A DNA stretch of 64,000 nucleotides. It comes from Kiritimatiellia bacterium. GTDB taxonomy: Bacteria > Verrucomicrobiota > Kiritimatiellia > JAFGHX01. Both the position numbers and the translations under genes were made by a program. This document shows, in pieces, positions 16,853 to 25,569 of the stretch. How positions within the stretch are numbered: the first letter of the stretch is position 1; every line of letters begins with the position of its first letter. The notes under the pieces are model-generated. The model was not told the DNA's origin. It did not search any database and saw only the letters and a list, made by a program, of their open reading frames with translations. The stretch spans positions 1 to 64,000 of the forward strand of contig JAFGHX010000414.1 in the NCBI GenBank assembly GCA_016929905.1, read 5' to 3'.

Positions 16853-17827
16853 ATGCACCATATCGACGCCCACATTCACGTGACGGCCGACGACGGCTCG
16901 GCACTGGCGCTGCTGGACGAACTGGACGTCAAACTCATGAACGTGAACGTCGCCAAGGACGTGCAGAACACCTGGCGGCGCAACGCGGCGGTCTTCGAAC
17001 GGCTGGCCAGAGCGCACCCCGCCCGTTTCGCCTGGTGCACGGCCCTGAACCTGCCGGACTTCGACAACCCCGGCTACGTCGACCGCGCCATTCGCGACCT
17101 GGCGGCCGATTTCGCCAAAGGGGCGGTCGGCTGCAAGTTCTGGAAGAATATCGGCATGGAACTCAAGAAGCCGGACGGCTCGTTCCTGATGATCGACGAT
17201 CCGCTCTTCGATCCGATCTACGCCTATCTGGCCGACACGGGCAAGCCGGCCCTGATGCACATGGCCGAACCGCGCGCGTGCTGGGAGCCGCTCGACCCGG
17301 CCAAACCGCACTACGGCTACTACAGCGCGCACCCGGAATGGCACATGTACGGCAAGCCGGACTTTCCGAGCCACGCCGCGATTGTCCGGGCGCGTGACAA
17401 CGTGCTGGAGAAGCACCCGAACGTGCGGCATATCGGCGCGCATCTGGGCAGCCTGGAATACGATGTGGCCGAAATGGCACAACGGCTGGATCGCTACCCG
17501 CACTTCGCCGTCGATATGTCCGCGCGGCTGAGCGACCTGATGGTGCAGGACCGCGAGACGGTGCGACAGTTCTTCTTCGACTATCAGGACCGCATCCTGT
17601 TCGGCACCGACGTGGTGAACCGCACGCTGTTCTCCACGATGGAGCATGCCCAGCGGCAGAAGGCGGTCGCGACGCTGCGCGAGGTCTTCGAGGCTTATTT
17701 CGCCTTTCTCGAGTCCGACACGAACGTCGCGCACGGCCAGTTCACCGCGCGCGGCCTGGCGCTGCCCACGGAGGTGCTGGAAAAAGTGTACGCGGCGAAC
17801 GCGCGGGAGTGGTTCCCGGGCGTGTAA
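16853..17827 (+). CDS. Amidohydrolase family (TIM-barrel metal hydrolase)
   Basis: 324 aa. The HxH metal-binding motif lies at the extreme N terminus (HIDAHIHVT). Later metal-ligand strands include VGCKFWKNIG, ALMHMAEP, HIGAHLGS and LFGTDVV, the last giving the conserved Asp. This is the amidohydrolase-2 group, which contains decarboxylases and sugar lactonases. No signal peptide, so cytoplasmic. GGAGG lies 5 bases before the ATG. It follows the GH20-like gene by 231 bases in the same direction and may process a product of that hydrolase. It is a different subtype from the amidohydrolase at 46778-47572. Confidence 0.8.
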   Translation: MHHIDAHIHVTADDGSALALLDELDVKLMNVNVAKDVQNTWRRNAAVFERLARAHPARFAWCTALNLPDFDNPGYVDRAIRDLAADFAKGAVGCKFWKNIGMELKKPDGSFLMIDDPLFDPIYAYLADTGKPALMHMAEPRACWEPLDPAKPHYGYYSAHPEWHMYGKPDFPSHAAIVRARDNVLEKHPNVRHIGAHLGSLEYDVAEMAQRLDRYPHFAVDMSARLSDLMVQDRETVRQFFFDYQDRILFGTDVVNRTLFSTMEHAQRQKAVATLREVFEAYFAFLESDTNVAHGQFTARGLALPTEVLEKVYAANAREWFPGV

Positions 17828-18148
17828 GCGGGCTCGGCTGCGCGAAGGCGAGGCCCCCTTGCCCGCGAAAAGACGCGAACAGGACGCGAAAAGCAGATAC
17901 GGAATAGCGTCGCGTTCATGCCCGGCATCCCCGGTTCGCATTGAGTCTGTTGCGGGAATCGAAAGGATTGCCGCGACGCGGCTCCGTCAGAGTGAACAGG
18001 CGGCGAGCGAGTCGCGGCAATCCTCGATTCCCGCAACGAGCGCCTTCTTCATCGAGCAAGAGCGATGGGCGCGCAGGAAGCGCGGAACAATCGAAAACTG
18101 GGTGCCGTCCCCCACTCCCCCATTCTTCCACTCCCCCATTCTTCCACT
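17828..18148. other. Intergenic region between convergent genes
   Basis: 321 bases holding a long inverted repeat (17950-18036) and a 16-bp tandem repeat (18113-18149). No coding sequence recognised. Confidence 0.6.
17950..18036. repeat. Long imperfect inverted repeat
   Basis: The left arm 17950-17977 and right arm 18011-18036 are complementary over 26 base pairs with a single two-base bulge; the outer parts read TTGCGGGAATCG and CGATTCCCGCAA. The loop is 33 bases. It lies between two convergent genes and could end transcription from both sides or be a palindromic repeat element. Confidence 0.65.
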
Positions 18149-18149
18149 C
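18113..18149. repeat. 16-bp tandem repeat at a gene end
   Basis: CACTCCCCCATTCTTC occurs twice in tandem (18113-18128 and 18129-18144) plus a five-base partial copy, abutting the stop codon of the minus-strand gene at 18149. Function unknown. Confidence 0.6.
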
Positions 18150-19468
18150 TACTTCTTCTTCTCGAACTCCTCCGGCCCGAACACCTGGTCGGTGCCGGTG
18201 GCGCCGGGCGCACCGACGCCGCCGTCATCGGTGCCGTCCGGGCCCACGCTGTAAACGCGCCACGCGCCGTCCGGATCCCGGCGATACCGGATCGGTTTGC
18301 CGTCGAACGGATCGACGGGCACGGCATCGAGGCAGGCCGGGACGAGTTCGTTCAGATCCGCCGGCACCCGCCCGGTTGCCGACTTGAACAACAGAATCGC
18401 GAGCGCGAGCCGCGTGCTCCGGATAGCGACGCTTCTGGAAACCACCCGCTCGTGACAACGGCTCAGCCCGGGCATGGCGACGTTCACGAGCAGGAGCCCC
18501 ACGGGATCCTTGTGCAGGAGTACCGACCGCCAGCCCCTGGCGGCCATCGGCTGCTCGAACGCCTCGTAGGCGGCGGGGTCAAACGGCTGGTCCGCCATCC
18601 GGATCACGTGCGAATAGTAGGCCTTGAAATCGGCGCGTATGGCCTTCGGCGTACTGCCCAGCAGCGGGCCGAGCACCGTGATCACGGACTCGTACTCCTT
18701 AGGCGTCTGCAGCCAATCGGACACCAGGCCGGACAGGGCTTTTTCGAGTGAGTTGTCCAGCGCGAGGTATTCGTGGCGCATGCACTCACCGTAGGGCTCG
18801 GACTCGGCCTCCAACGCCGCCAGGAACGCGACGGCCTGCCGGGCTTCGGTTTCGGGAAGACCGTACCGCACGGCAAGCAGTCGCATCATTCGGCAGCTCT
18901 GCGCGCAGACGGCGGCATCGATCAGATGGTGGATCAGAATGCCGCCCCGAGTCAGGACGGCACTGAACCGCATGGCACTCTCGAGCTCCGCGCAAGCACC
19001 GGCGAGATCGCCCTGAGCCGCTTTGCGCCGTGCCGAAGCACAGAGCAGCCGCGTGATCTGGCGTACCGCGTACAGCCTCGGCAGAGACTGATCAAAGGAG
19101 ACAATCGTCGGCATCCGCGGAGCGGGCGCCGCCGCGGCGCGCCGCGCGAGCGCGAGGTGTTCGCGCGCATCCGCCAGCATGACAACCACGTTCGAGAACC
19201 CCGCCTCCGACCACGGCTCGTTGTCTTCGTCCAGGCGTTTCCAGGCGTCATCCAGGCCGTCGAGGTCCAGGCTCTCGGTATCGATGGCCCGCCGGAACAG
19301 GTCCCAGGCGCTGTCCGTCACGACGTCGTTCTCCTTCAGAACGGGCCGCGCCGGCGTCATGCGAACGGCCACCGGTTTCGGCGCCCACCCCCTGCGCATC
19401 GAGAGCAGCCCGGCCAGCACGCCCACGATGCAGACCAGTACGATCAACGTGATCTTCAGCGCTTTCAT
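18149..19468 (-). CDS. Membrane-anchored protein with pseudopilin-like C terminus (paralogue 1)
   Basis: 439 aa. One N-terminal transmembrane helix (about 5-25, ITLIVLVCIVGVLAGLLSM), then a large helical extracytoplasmic domain. The C-terminal stretch DPFDGKPIRY...VYSVGPDGTDDGG resembles the end of type II secretion pseudopilins of the GspG kind. The N terminus lacks the pseudopilin GFTLxE cleavage site, so this is not a normal pseudopilin. Its ATG overlaps the stop of the upstream paralogue (ATGA), and no ribosome-binding site is needed. It is the last gene of the 18.1-33.5 kb operon. Exact role unknown; similar paired proteins occur in planctomycete-type genomes. Confidence 0.65.
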   Translation of the reverse strand: MKALKITLIVLVCIVGVLAGLLSMRRGWAPKPVAVRMTPARPVLKENDVVTDSAWDLFRRAIDTESLDLDGLDDAWKRLDEDNEPWSEAGFSNVVVMLADAREHLALARRAAAAPAPRMPTIVSFDQSLPRLYAVRQITRLLCASARRKAAQGDLAGACAELESAMRFSAVLTRGGILIHHLIDAAVCAQSCRMMRLLAVRYGLPETEARQAVAFLAALEAESEPYGECMRHEYLALDNSLEKALSGLVSDWLQTPKEYESVITVLGPLLGSTPKAIRADFKAYYSHVIRMADQPFDPAAYEAFEQPMAARGWRSVLLHKDPVGLLLVNVAMPGLSRCHERVVSRSVAIRSTRLALAILLFKSATGRVPADLNELVPACLDAVPVDPFDGKPIRYRRDPDGAWRVYSVGPDGTDDGGVGAPGATGTDQVFGPEEFEKKK

Positions 19469-20796
19469 GGCTTTTTGGGTTTCGTGCCGGGCTCCTCGTC
19501 GAACTCGCCGGACGAAAACACGATATCCTCGCCGCCCGGCGCCGAAGCGCCCGAGCCGCCGTCGTCCTTCCCGTCTTCGCCGACACTGTACACGCGCCAC
19601 GTGCCATCCGCCACGATCTTGTATCGCATCGGCTTCTGGTCGAATGGGTCCTCGGGCGGCTCCGGCAGGTAGGCGGGCACGAGTTCACCAAGCGTCTTCG
19701 GCAATTGCCCGTGCTCACGCCGATGACCCGCGATCGCGAGCACGGCGGCGGTAGCCCGGATACTCGCCAACGCCGACAGGTAGGAGCGGTGCTCCATGGC
19801 ATAGGCTTCCACGGCCGTGCCGATTATTCGAAGCCCCACGGGATCCCTGTCGAGCAGGAGGGAAAGCGGCCTGAAGCGCATCTTCCCGGCAAGCGCCTCC
19901 CAGGCTGTCGCAGCATACGGCTTCTCGGCCAAGGCGATGAAATGCGCATAGCTCCCCTTGATCGTGTCGGCCGTGACGCCGCGCGTGCTGCCCAGCACCG
20001 GCGCCAGCGGCATGACCACCGAGTCGAACGGAGAACGTGGCGTCGGAAGGCCCATTTCCTTCACCAGCAAGGCCAGCGGCGTGTTGGCGATCACCAGGCA
20101 GTCGTATCGCAATGCCTCGGGAAAGCTATCGGTGTCCGCCGTGTAATCGGCGAGAAACGCGCAGGTTTCCAGCAGAGCCTCGCGTGGAACGGTCCGGCGC
20201 AGCGCCATCCATCGTAAAGCCCGGCAGCAGGTCTTGCTGTTCTCCATCCATGTCATGAGGTGCGCGCTGCCGCCGCCGTACCCGAGGATGCGAACGAAGC
20301 GCATGGCGTCGCGCAGCTCCGCCATCGCCCCGGCGATATCGCCGGCGGCCGTCTTTTGCCGCGCCGAGGCGACAAGCAGCTGCACGACTTGCGTGGCCTG
20401 CCAGATGTACTCGAAAGCGTCGACATCGAATTCCAACAGCGTGGGGACCTGCGGGTTCGGCGCTTTCCCCGCCTTTCTGGCCGACTCGAGATTGGGGCGA
20501 ACACCTTCCAGCACCGCGAGCACGTTGGAACCGGGCCCCTCGCCCCAATCGTGCGGCCAATCGTTATCGCTCGTCCCCGGCAAACCGCTGACATCGACGG
20601 CGCCCAGATCCAGGGCCTGCCTGAACAGGCCGAACGCGCTGTCGGGCGCGACGTCTTCGCCCTTCAGGATGGGCCGGTGCGGTTCCAGCCGCACCGACGG
20701 CACGGGCTGCAGCCAATCGCGCCGCAGGGACAGCGATCCGGCCCAAAGACCAAGGAGGCAGACGATGACGATCGCTGTGATCTTGAGGCGTTTCAT
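19465..20796 (-). CDS. Membrane-anchored protein with pseudopilin-like C terminus (paralogue 2)
   Basis: 443 aa, a clear paralogue of the following gene: the same N terminus (MKRLKITAIVIVCLLGLWAG against MKALKITLIVLVCIVGVLAG), the same mid-region pattern (GDIAGAMAELRDAMRF) and the same end (DPFDQKPMRY, VYSVGEDGKDDGG). One transmembrane helix, the rest outside the membrane. GAGG lies 8 bases before the chosen ATG at 20796; an in-frame extension upstream is hydrophilic and unrelated. It is separated from the VWA gene by a 135-base gap with strong hairpins, so transcription may be attenuated before the pair. A local gene duplication is likely. Confidence 0.65.
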   Translation of the reverse strand: MKRLKITAIVIVCLLGLWAGSLSLRRDWLQPVPSVRLEPHRPILKGEDVAPDSAFGLFRQALDLGAVDVSGLPGTSDNDWPHDWGEGPGSNVLAVLEGVRPNLESARKAGKAPNPQVPTLLEFDVDAFEYIWQATQVVQLLVASARQKTAAGDIAGAMAELRDAMRFVRILGYGGGSAHLMTWMENSKTCCRALRWMALRRTVPREALLETCAFLADYTADTDSFPEALRYDCLVIANTPLALLVKEMGLPTPRSPFDSVVMPLAPVLGSTRGVTADTIKGSYAHFIALAEKPYAATAWEALAGKMRFRPLSLLLDRDPVGLRIIGTAVEAYAMEHRSYLSALASIRATAAVLAIAGHRREHGQLPKTLGELVPAYLPEPPEDPFDQKPMRYKIVADGTWRVYSVGEDGKDDGGSGASAPGGEDIVFSSGEFDEEPGTKPKKP

Positions 20797-20847
20797 GTTG
20801 CGTGCCTCGCAGGCGCCATTCCAGACGTTGCGCATCGGGGCCAAAGC

Positions 20848-20884
20848 AGGGCGGCCGTCTCGGCCGCCCAGAGCCGGCCGAGAC
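20848..20884 (-). terminator. Two mutually exclusive hairpins between operon genes
   Basis: GGGCGGCCG (20848-20856) pairs with CGGCCGCCC (20860-20868). Alternatively CGTCTCGGCC (20855-20864) pairs with GGCCGAGACG (20875-20884). Both cannot form at once. They lie between the double-VWA gene and the paralogous pair, with no U tract, so attenuation or RNA processing is only a guess. Confidence 0.4.
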
Positions 20885-20931
20885 GCCCGGCCTACCCACC
20901 GGCACGCGAGAAGGAACACTCCCGCCGACGG

Positions 20932-23727
20932 CTACATCCGCCCCTTCGCCCGGCGGCGTGCTTTGCGCATGGCGGCGATGGCGGAAGGCTCCTCCGCTTC
21001 TTCCGCGGGCGCAGTCCCCGTCTCGGGGGCCGGTGCGGACTGTTTCGGTCCGCGCGGCGCAGGCCCCGCCTTCGGGGCCTTCGCCGCGCGCCGCCGCGGG
21101 AGCGGGCGTGCCGCCCGCGCTCTGCCCGTTCCTGCCGCCGGCGCCGTCTCCGGCCGAGCCGCGCGCCGCCGCACCGAGAGCAATCCCGTCCGGCGCTGGA
21201 ACACTTCCAGCAGGAACCCGGCCAGCGCGGCGAGCAGCAGGCCCGGCGCGATCTCGAACAGGCGCGGCTTTCTGGGCAGGTCCTTCCATATCCCGGGCAG
21301 GTCGATCCGCTCCACGCCTTTCGTGGCTCGTGCAAGCTGCGCGAGCGTCGCCTTGCGGTTCCCCTCGTCCGGCTTGAACTCCGTCGAGTAGGGCAGACAG
21401 ACCGGCGTGAGCGAGACGCGGCCATACCCGGGCACCTCGACGGTGGCCACGAGCGTCTCCTGCCCGCTCATCATGCGCTGCACGCTGAGCAGGTCGGCTG
21501 TCTGCCACTGCATGACCGCCGTTTCGCCCGTCGGCTTCTCGCCGGGCAGGCCGCGCAACAGTCTCACGGTCGGCTTCTTGGAGAACGCCTCCTGCTCGCG
21601 ATCCGGCGCCAGATGCAGCTCCAGCTTGTAGAGCCCGTCGCGCACCTCCTGCACCAGCAGCGCGTCGTGCGGCAGTTCGCCCGGCCGGCCGACGGTCCAG
21701 CGCGTGAGCGCGGCGAGGAACGGGCCCGCCTTCGGCCATTTGGCGAACGCGCCGCTGAATTCGCCGTCCGCTTCCCCCGTATAGCACAGCACGCGCCCGG
21801 CGCCCGCCTGCCAGGAGGCCACGACCGGCGCGCTGTTTTCGTCGCCGGTCACCGCCGCCAGGTTCGCGCTCGGCTTGATGTAGCAGAGGTTGTAGCCGCC
21901 CAGCGCGGGCGGCGCCTCGAACGGCAGATCGGTCAGCGTGCGCAGCCCGCCGGTCAGTTTGAGCGCGGCGGGATCCGTCACGAAGGTACTGCGCGCCACG
22001 CTGAACGTATCCTGCGCGAACAGGCGCGGCACCTCGTGTGCGCTTTCCGTGAAAAAGCACTGGCCGCCCCCGCGCTGGGCGACGTCCTCGAGCAGCCGCG
22101 CGTCGCAATCGGTCGGCCGGCCCAGCCCGACGACGCTCACCGTGATGTTCGCTTCCGCCGCCTTGGCCAGAAGCTGCTTGTAGGCGCCGGGCTCCTCCGA
22201 ATCCGCGGCGTCGGCAAAGAGGATGATGTGCCGGGTACCGGCCTTCGCCTTCATGAGCATCTTGACCGAGGCCGCGAGCGCCTCGTACACGAAGATGCCG
22301 CCGCCCATCGAGTCGATCTTGAGGATCTTCCCGCGGTAACTCCGGTTCTTCTGCACGGTGTCGATATCGACGATCACGTGCGGGGAACTGTCCACGGCGA
22401 TCACCCCGAACTCGTCCATCTCGGAGAGCAGATCGAGCACCTGGACCGTCCCGATGTTGGCCAGGTCCATCTTCCGTTTCCCGCCGCCCGCGCCGGCCTG
22501 CATGCTGCCGGACCGATCCAGCGCGACGACCATGGCGAGCGACAGCTTTCTGTGCTCCTTGCGCAGTTCCATGGAGACGGGCATGATGGGGTCGAGCGGC
22601 GACTGGAAGTAGCCGCCGGGCCCGTAGGCGTGCTGGCCGCCGGTCAGCATGAGGCCCGCACCGGTCTCGCGCACCCAGGCGGCGAGGCTGTCCATGCCGC
22701 GAGTCCCGAGCTCGTTGGCCATGACGTTTTCGAGAACGACGGCCGAGCAGCCGGCAAGTTCGGCGAGTGCCCATCGGCACTCACCGGCGCGCCGGCTCTT
22801 CACCTCCAGCCCGTCGGCCGCGAGCGCGGCGGCCAGCCCGGACGGCTCTTCCCGCGGCCGCACGCAGAGGACCGGGCGCGGCCCCTTCACGCCGACGATG
22901 AGTCTGGCGCGATTGTTCTCGGGCATTGGGTCCTCCCCCTCGCCCTGCACGGCCAACCGGTAGCTGCAGGCGCCTGCATCCTGCACCACATCGCGGAACA
23001 TCAGACGGCTCAACCCGGCCGGCACGGTCTTGCGGCCGGCCGCCAGCACGGCGGCGCCCCGCCTGAACTCGTACTGGACTTCCTGCCGGACCGGCGAGCT
23101 GATCCAACCGGTGATCAGATAGGACTGGCCCGGCGTCACGAGTTCCGGCGCTTCGACGCGGTCGATGGCCAGGTCGCGAACGCCGGTCCGCTCCAGCAGC
23201 CGATAATCGAGCGCCACATCGCGCACGGCAAAACGCGCCGCCAGGTTGAGCGGGTCCGCGCCTGTCCAACGCCCGTCGCTGAGCACCAGCACGCGGCCCG
23301 CGCCGTCGGCCGGGATCAGGGCCAGCGCCGTCTCCAGCGCGTCGGCCAGGTTCGACTGATCTTCGCCGACCTCCGACACGAAACCCGGGAACTTGCCGGT
23401 CTGCGGCGGCTGCTCCACCACCGCCGTGCGCCCGAACGAAACGACGGCAAGCCGGTCGTCCGCCCCCATCCGCGACTGGACCAGATCGACGCCCTCCTTC
23501 TGAATGCTCCCGCTTCCGGCCGGCATGGACTCGCTGCGGTCGGCCACGACAACCACCGTCCCGGCACGGCCCGGCAACTTCACCGCCGGCCGGCACAGCG
23601 CGAGCAGGAGCACGAGCACCGTCGCGCCGCGCACCACGCCAAGCATCCCGGTCGGCGGCCGCCAGAGCAGAAAGGAAACCGCGATCGGAATGCTCAACAC
23701 CAGCCAGATTGGGTAGTACAGCACCAT
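20932..23727 (-). CDS. Membrane protein with two VWA domains and a GATase-like domain
   Basis: 931 aa. Two N-terminal transmembrane helices, then a VWA domain with DRSES near residue 63. A middle part resembles the class-I glutamine-amidotransferase-like domain often found in these proteins (ETGAGLMLTGGQHAYGPGGY). A second VWA domain (DRSGS near 420, LFADAADSEEPGAY) and a C-terminal transmembrane helix (IAPGLLLAALAGFLLEVF) follow. The Arg/Ala/Pro/Lys-rich tail is probably cytoplasmic. It belongs to the BatA/VWA group associated with MoxR ATPases. I prefer the ATG at 23727; a TTG three codons upstream is possible. Predicted cell-envelope assembly or stress role. Confidence 0.8.
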   Translation of the reverse strand: MVLYYPIWLVLSIPIAVSFLLWRPPTGMLGVVRGATVLVLLLALCRPAVKLPGRAGTVVVVADRSESMPAGSGSIQKEGVDLVQSRMGADDRLAVVSFGRTAVVEQPPQTGKFPGFVSEVGEDQSNLADALETALALIPADGAGRVLVLSDGRWTGADPLNLAARFAVRDVALDYRLLERTGVRDLAIDRVEAPELVTPGQSYLITGWISSPVRQEVQYEFRRGAAVLAAGRKTVPAGLSRLMFRDVVQDAGACSYRLAVQGEGEDPMPENNRARLIVGVKGPRPVLCVRPREEPSGLAAALAADGLEVKSRRAGECRWALAELAGCSAVVLENVMANELGTRGMDSLAAWVRETGAGLMLTGGQHAYGPGGYFQSPLDPIMPVSMELRKEHRKLSLAMVVALDRSGSMQAGAGGGKRKMDLANIGTVQVLDLLSEMDEFGVIAVDSSPHVIVDIDTVQKNRSYRGKILKIDSMGGGIFVYEALAASVKMLMKAKAGTRHIILFADAADSEEPGAYKQLLAKAAEANITVSVVGLGRPTDCDARLLEDVAQRGGGQCFFTESAHEVPRLFAQDTFSVARSTFVTDPAALKLTGGLRTLTDLPFEAPPALGGYNLCYIKPSANLAAVTGDENSAPVVASWQAGAGRVLCYTGEADGEFSGAFAKWPKAGPFLAALTRWTVGRPGELPHDALLVQEVRDGLYKLELHLAPDREQEAFSKKPTVRLLRGLPGEKPTGETAVMQWQTADLLSVQRMMSGQETLVATVEVPGYGRVSLTPVCLPYSTEFKPDEGNRKATLAQLARATKGVERIDLPGIWKDLPRKPRLFEIAPGLLLAALAGFLLEVFQRRTGLLSVRRRAARPETAPAAGTGRARAARPLPRRRAAKAPKAGPAPRGPKQSAPAPETGTAPAEEAEEPSAIAAMRKARRRAKGRM

Positions 23728-23760
23728 GATGAACAAGAAGTCATCCCGTCTTCATCAACG

Positions 23761-25536
23761 TCAACCGACCAACGTCTTCCTTCCCGCCATCCGGGCGACG
23801 AGCGCCATGTGCCCGGTGAGCGCGGCGAGGGTCAACAGCGCGAAGACCCACGCCGTACTGGCGTAATCGCGCTTGATCGCCGCCTGGTCGACCCAGCCGC
23901 CCCACTCGCCGGAGCGGCAGCCCGAGAGATCCGACTCCTCCGGCGCCAGCAGATTCGAGGCGAACAGGTAGGGTTGTTCATCGACCTCCACCTTGTAGAC
24001 TCCGGTCTGTCGGACGGGGATCACAACGCGATCGCCGTCGACCCGTCGTTCGGTCCGGGCTCGGCCCGGTTCGGTTGTCAACAGGCGATGGACTCCCGGC
24101 CGGGCGGTAATGACGGCGTCCATCCCGAGCCGCAGATTGACTTCCGCCATACCGGGCGCTTCAGCGGCCCGCCAGTGCATGAGGTTCCAGAACAGAACGG
24201 GCCAGTTGGGTGTCTTCTGCAGGGTAGAGTGTGCGGGGCTGATGCGCAGCCGGACGCGGTGGCTTTGGGCGAGCCCCTCGTCATCGCTCAGGAGCGGGAT
24301 GCTGCCCGCCATGACGACGGGCACGCCGTCGAGCGTGTTGGTGGCGGGCACGCCCCATACGACGCCGTCGAGGCTGACCCCTTTCATGAGGGGATGCCCC
24401 CAATCCGCGACGAACGGGCCGACATACGCGTTGCACGCATCCCCGCTCAGCAGATGAACCACCCAGGTCCAGGGGTCGCTGGTTGTCACGGCGGACCGAT
24501 CCGTGATGATCAGTTGCGGGCTGAGCGTCACGCGCGAACGCATGTCCGACGCCGCCAAGGCGTCGTCAACCAGCTCACGGAGGCGCGGGTCGCCGATCTG
24601 CGTCTGCACACGGACGTTGCGCGGCGGCTCGGCCACCAGCTCGATCGCGTCGTCGACCGCGAGCCGATCGGCATTGAGCCGGGCCCGAACGGTGCCGGCG
24701 CCGGGCGGCAGGTCAAAGACGACTCGCTGTGCGGCGCCCGGCTCGAGCGTCAGCAGTCTGGAGGCCGGGCCGTTCGTACCGCCGGTCTCCACATGCAGCA
24801 CGGTTCGGACGGGCTCGGGGGCGAACGCAGCCACCTCCAGCAGACAGCGCTCCGTATCAGCGGCCCGGCTTCGCGTGGCATTGACGATCCCGACATTCGG
24901 CTCGGGCCGGCCGAAAGCCAGCCACCGGATGCGCCCCTTGCTCAGCGTCTCGGCCGCGGGCGGCTGATCGGAGAGGACCAGGACAAGCCCGGCGCTGCCC
25001 GCCAGTTCGAAGGCCAGACCGACCGCGCGATGGAGGGCCGCCGTCGGCGCGGAACACGCCCATCTCTTCAGCGTCGCGCGCACCGGCCCTGCTTCCACGC
25101 CCGTATGACCCAGCGTCTCAATGCGGCGGCCGGCCAGTACGAACCGAAGCGATGACGGACGCGTGCGCGCCACCACATCGAGCACCGCCTCTTCCGCGCG
25201 GTCGCGGGGCCGGCCGCCCGGCAGTTCGGCCAACATGGAAACCGAATCGTCCAGCACAACGACCAACGGGCGCCGGCTGCGCGACGTCGGCCAGCGCGGG
25301 TCGACGGCGCCGATCGTGAGCAGGACCAGAACCAGCAGTTCCAGCAGAAAGATGAGCGGCACCTGAATCCGGGCCAGCCGCCGCCCGCCCTCCTTGGCGC
25401 GCGTCGCGAACGACCAGAGCATCAGGCTGGAAACCGGCCAGCGCCGGAACCGGTTGCGCAGGAAGTAGATCCCCGCCAGAACCGGCAGCGAAATCAGGCC
25501 GGCCAACGCCAACGGGTATGTGAGAAACGGGAACAT
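23761..25536 (-). CDS. BatA-type membrane protein with VWA domain
   Basis: 591 aa. The N-terminal two-helix BatA (aerotolerance regulator N-terminal) domain (about 1-85: LTYPLALAGLISLPVLAGIY, then a second helix LIFLLELLVLVLLTIGAVDP) is followed directly by a VWA domain with DDSVS near 96. The middle is beta-rich, and a C-terminal transmembrane helix lies near 560-580. Proteins of this arrangement pair with DUF58 and MoxR proteins. It starts 16 bases after the DUF58 stop, across a repeated CGTTATTCGTTA junction, without a visible ribosome-binding site, so coupling is likely. Confidence 0.8.
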   Translation of the reverse strand: MFPFLTYPLALAGLISLPVLAGIYFLRNRFRRWPVSSLMLWSFATRAKEGGRRLARIQVPLIFLLELLVLVLLTIGAVDPRWPTSRSRRPLVVVLDDSVSMLAELPGGRPRDRAEEAVLDVVARTRPSSLRFVLAGRRIETLGHTGVEAGPVRATLKRWACSAPTAALHRAVGLAFELAGSAGLVLVLSDQPPAAETLSKGRIRWLAFGRPEPNVGIVNATRSRAADTERCLLEVAAFAPEPVRTVLHVETGGTNGPASRLLTLEPGAAQRVVFDLPPGAGTVRARLNADRLAVDDAIELVAEPPRNVRVQTQIGDPRLRELVDDALAASDMRSRVTLSPQLIITDRSAVTTSDPWTWVVHLLSGDACNAYVGPFVADWGHPLMKGVSLDGVVWGVPATNTLDGVPVVMAGSIPLLSDDEGLAQSHRVRLRISPAHSTLQKTPNWPVLFWNLMHWRAAEAPGMAEVNLRLGMDAVITARPGVHRLLTTEPGRARTERRVDGDRVVIPVRQTGVYKVEVDEQPYLFASNLLAPEESDLSGCRSGEWGGWVDQAAIKRDYASTAWVFALLTLAALTGHMALVARMAGRKTLVG

Positions 25537-25543
25537 GCGGGTT

Positions 25544-25569
25544 CGTTATTCGTTATGCGTTATTCGTTA
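25544..25569. repeat. Direct repeat CGTTATTCGTTA at a gene junction
   Basis: Two identical 12-base copies at 25544-25555 and 25558-25569, separated by TG, overlap the DUF58 stop codon and extend into the gap before the BatA-type gene. A TAA stop on the minus strand lies inside the repeat. Confidence 0.6.

Noticed and set aside
20260..25155. A 1631-codon open frame on the plus strand
   Set aside because: It lies opposite the VWA, BatA and paralogue genes, which have clear family motifs on the minus strand. GC-rich DNA rarely has stops in this phase, and the product is Arg/His-rich without any domain.
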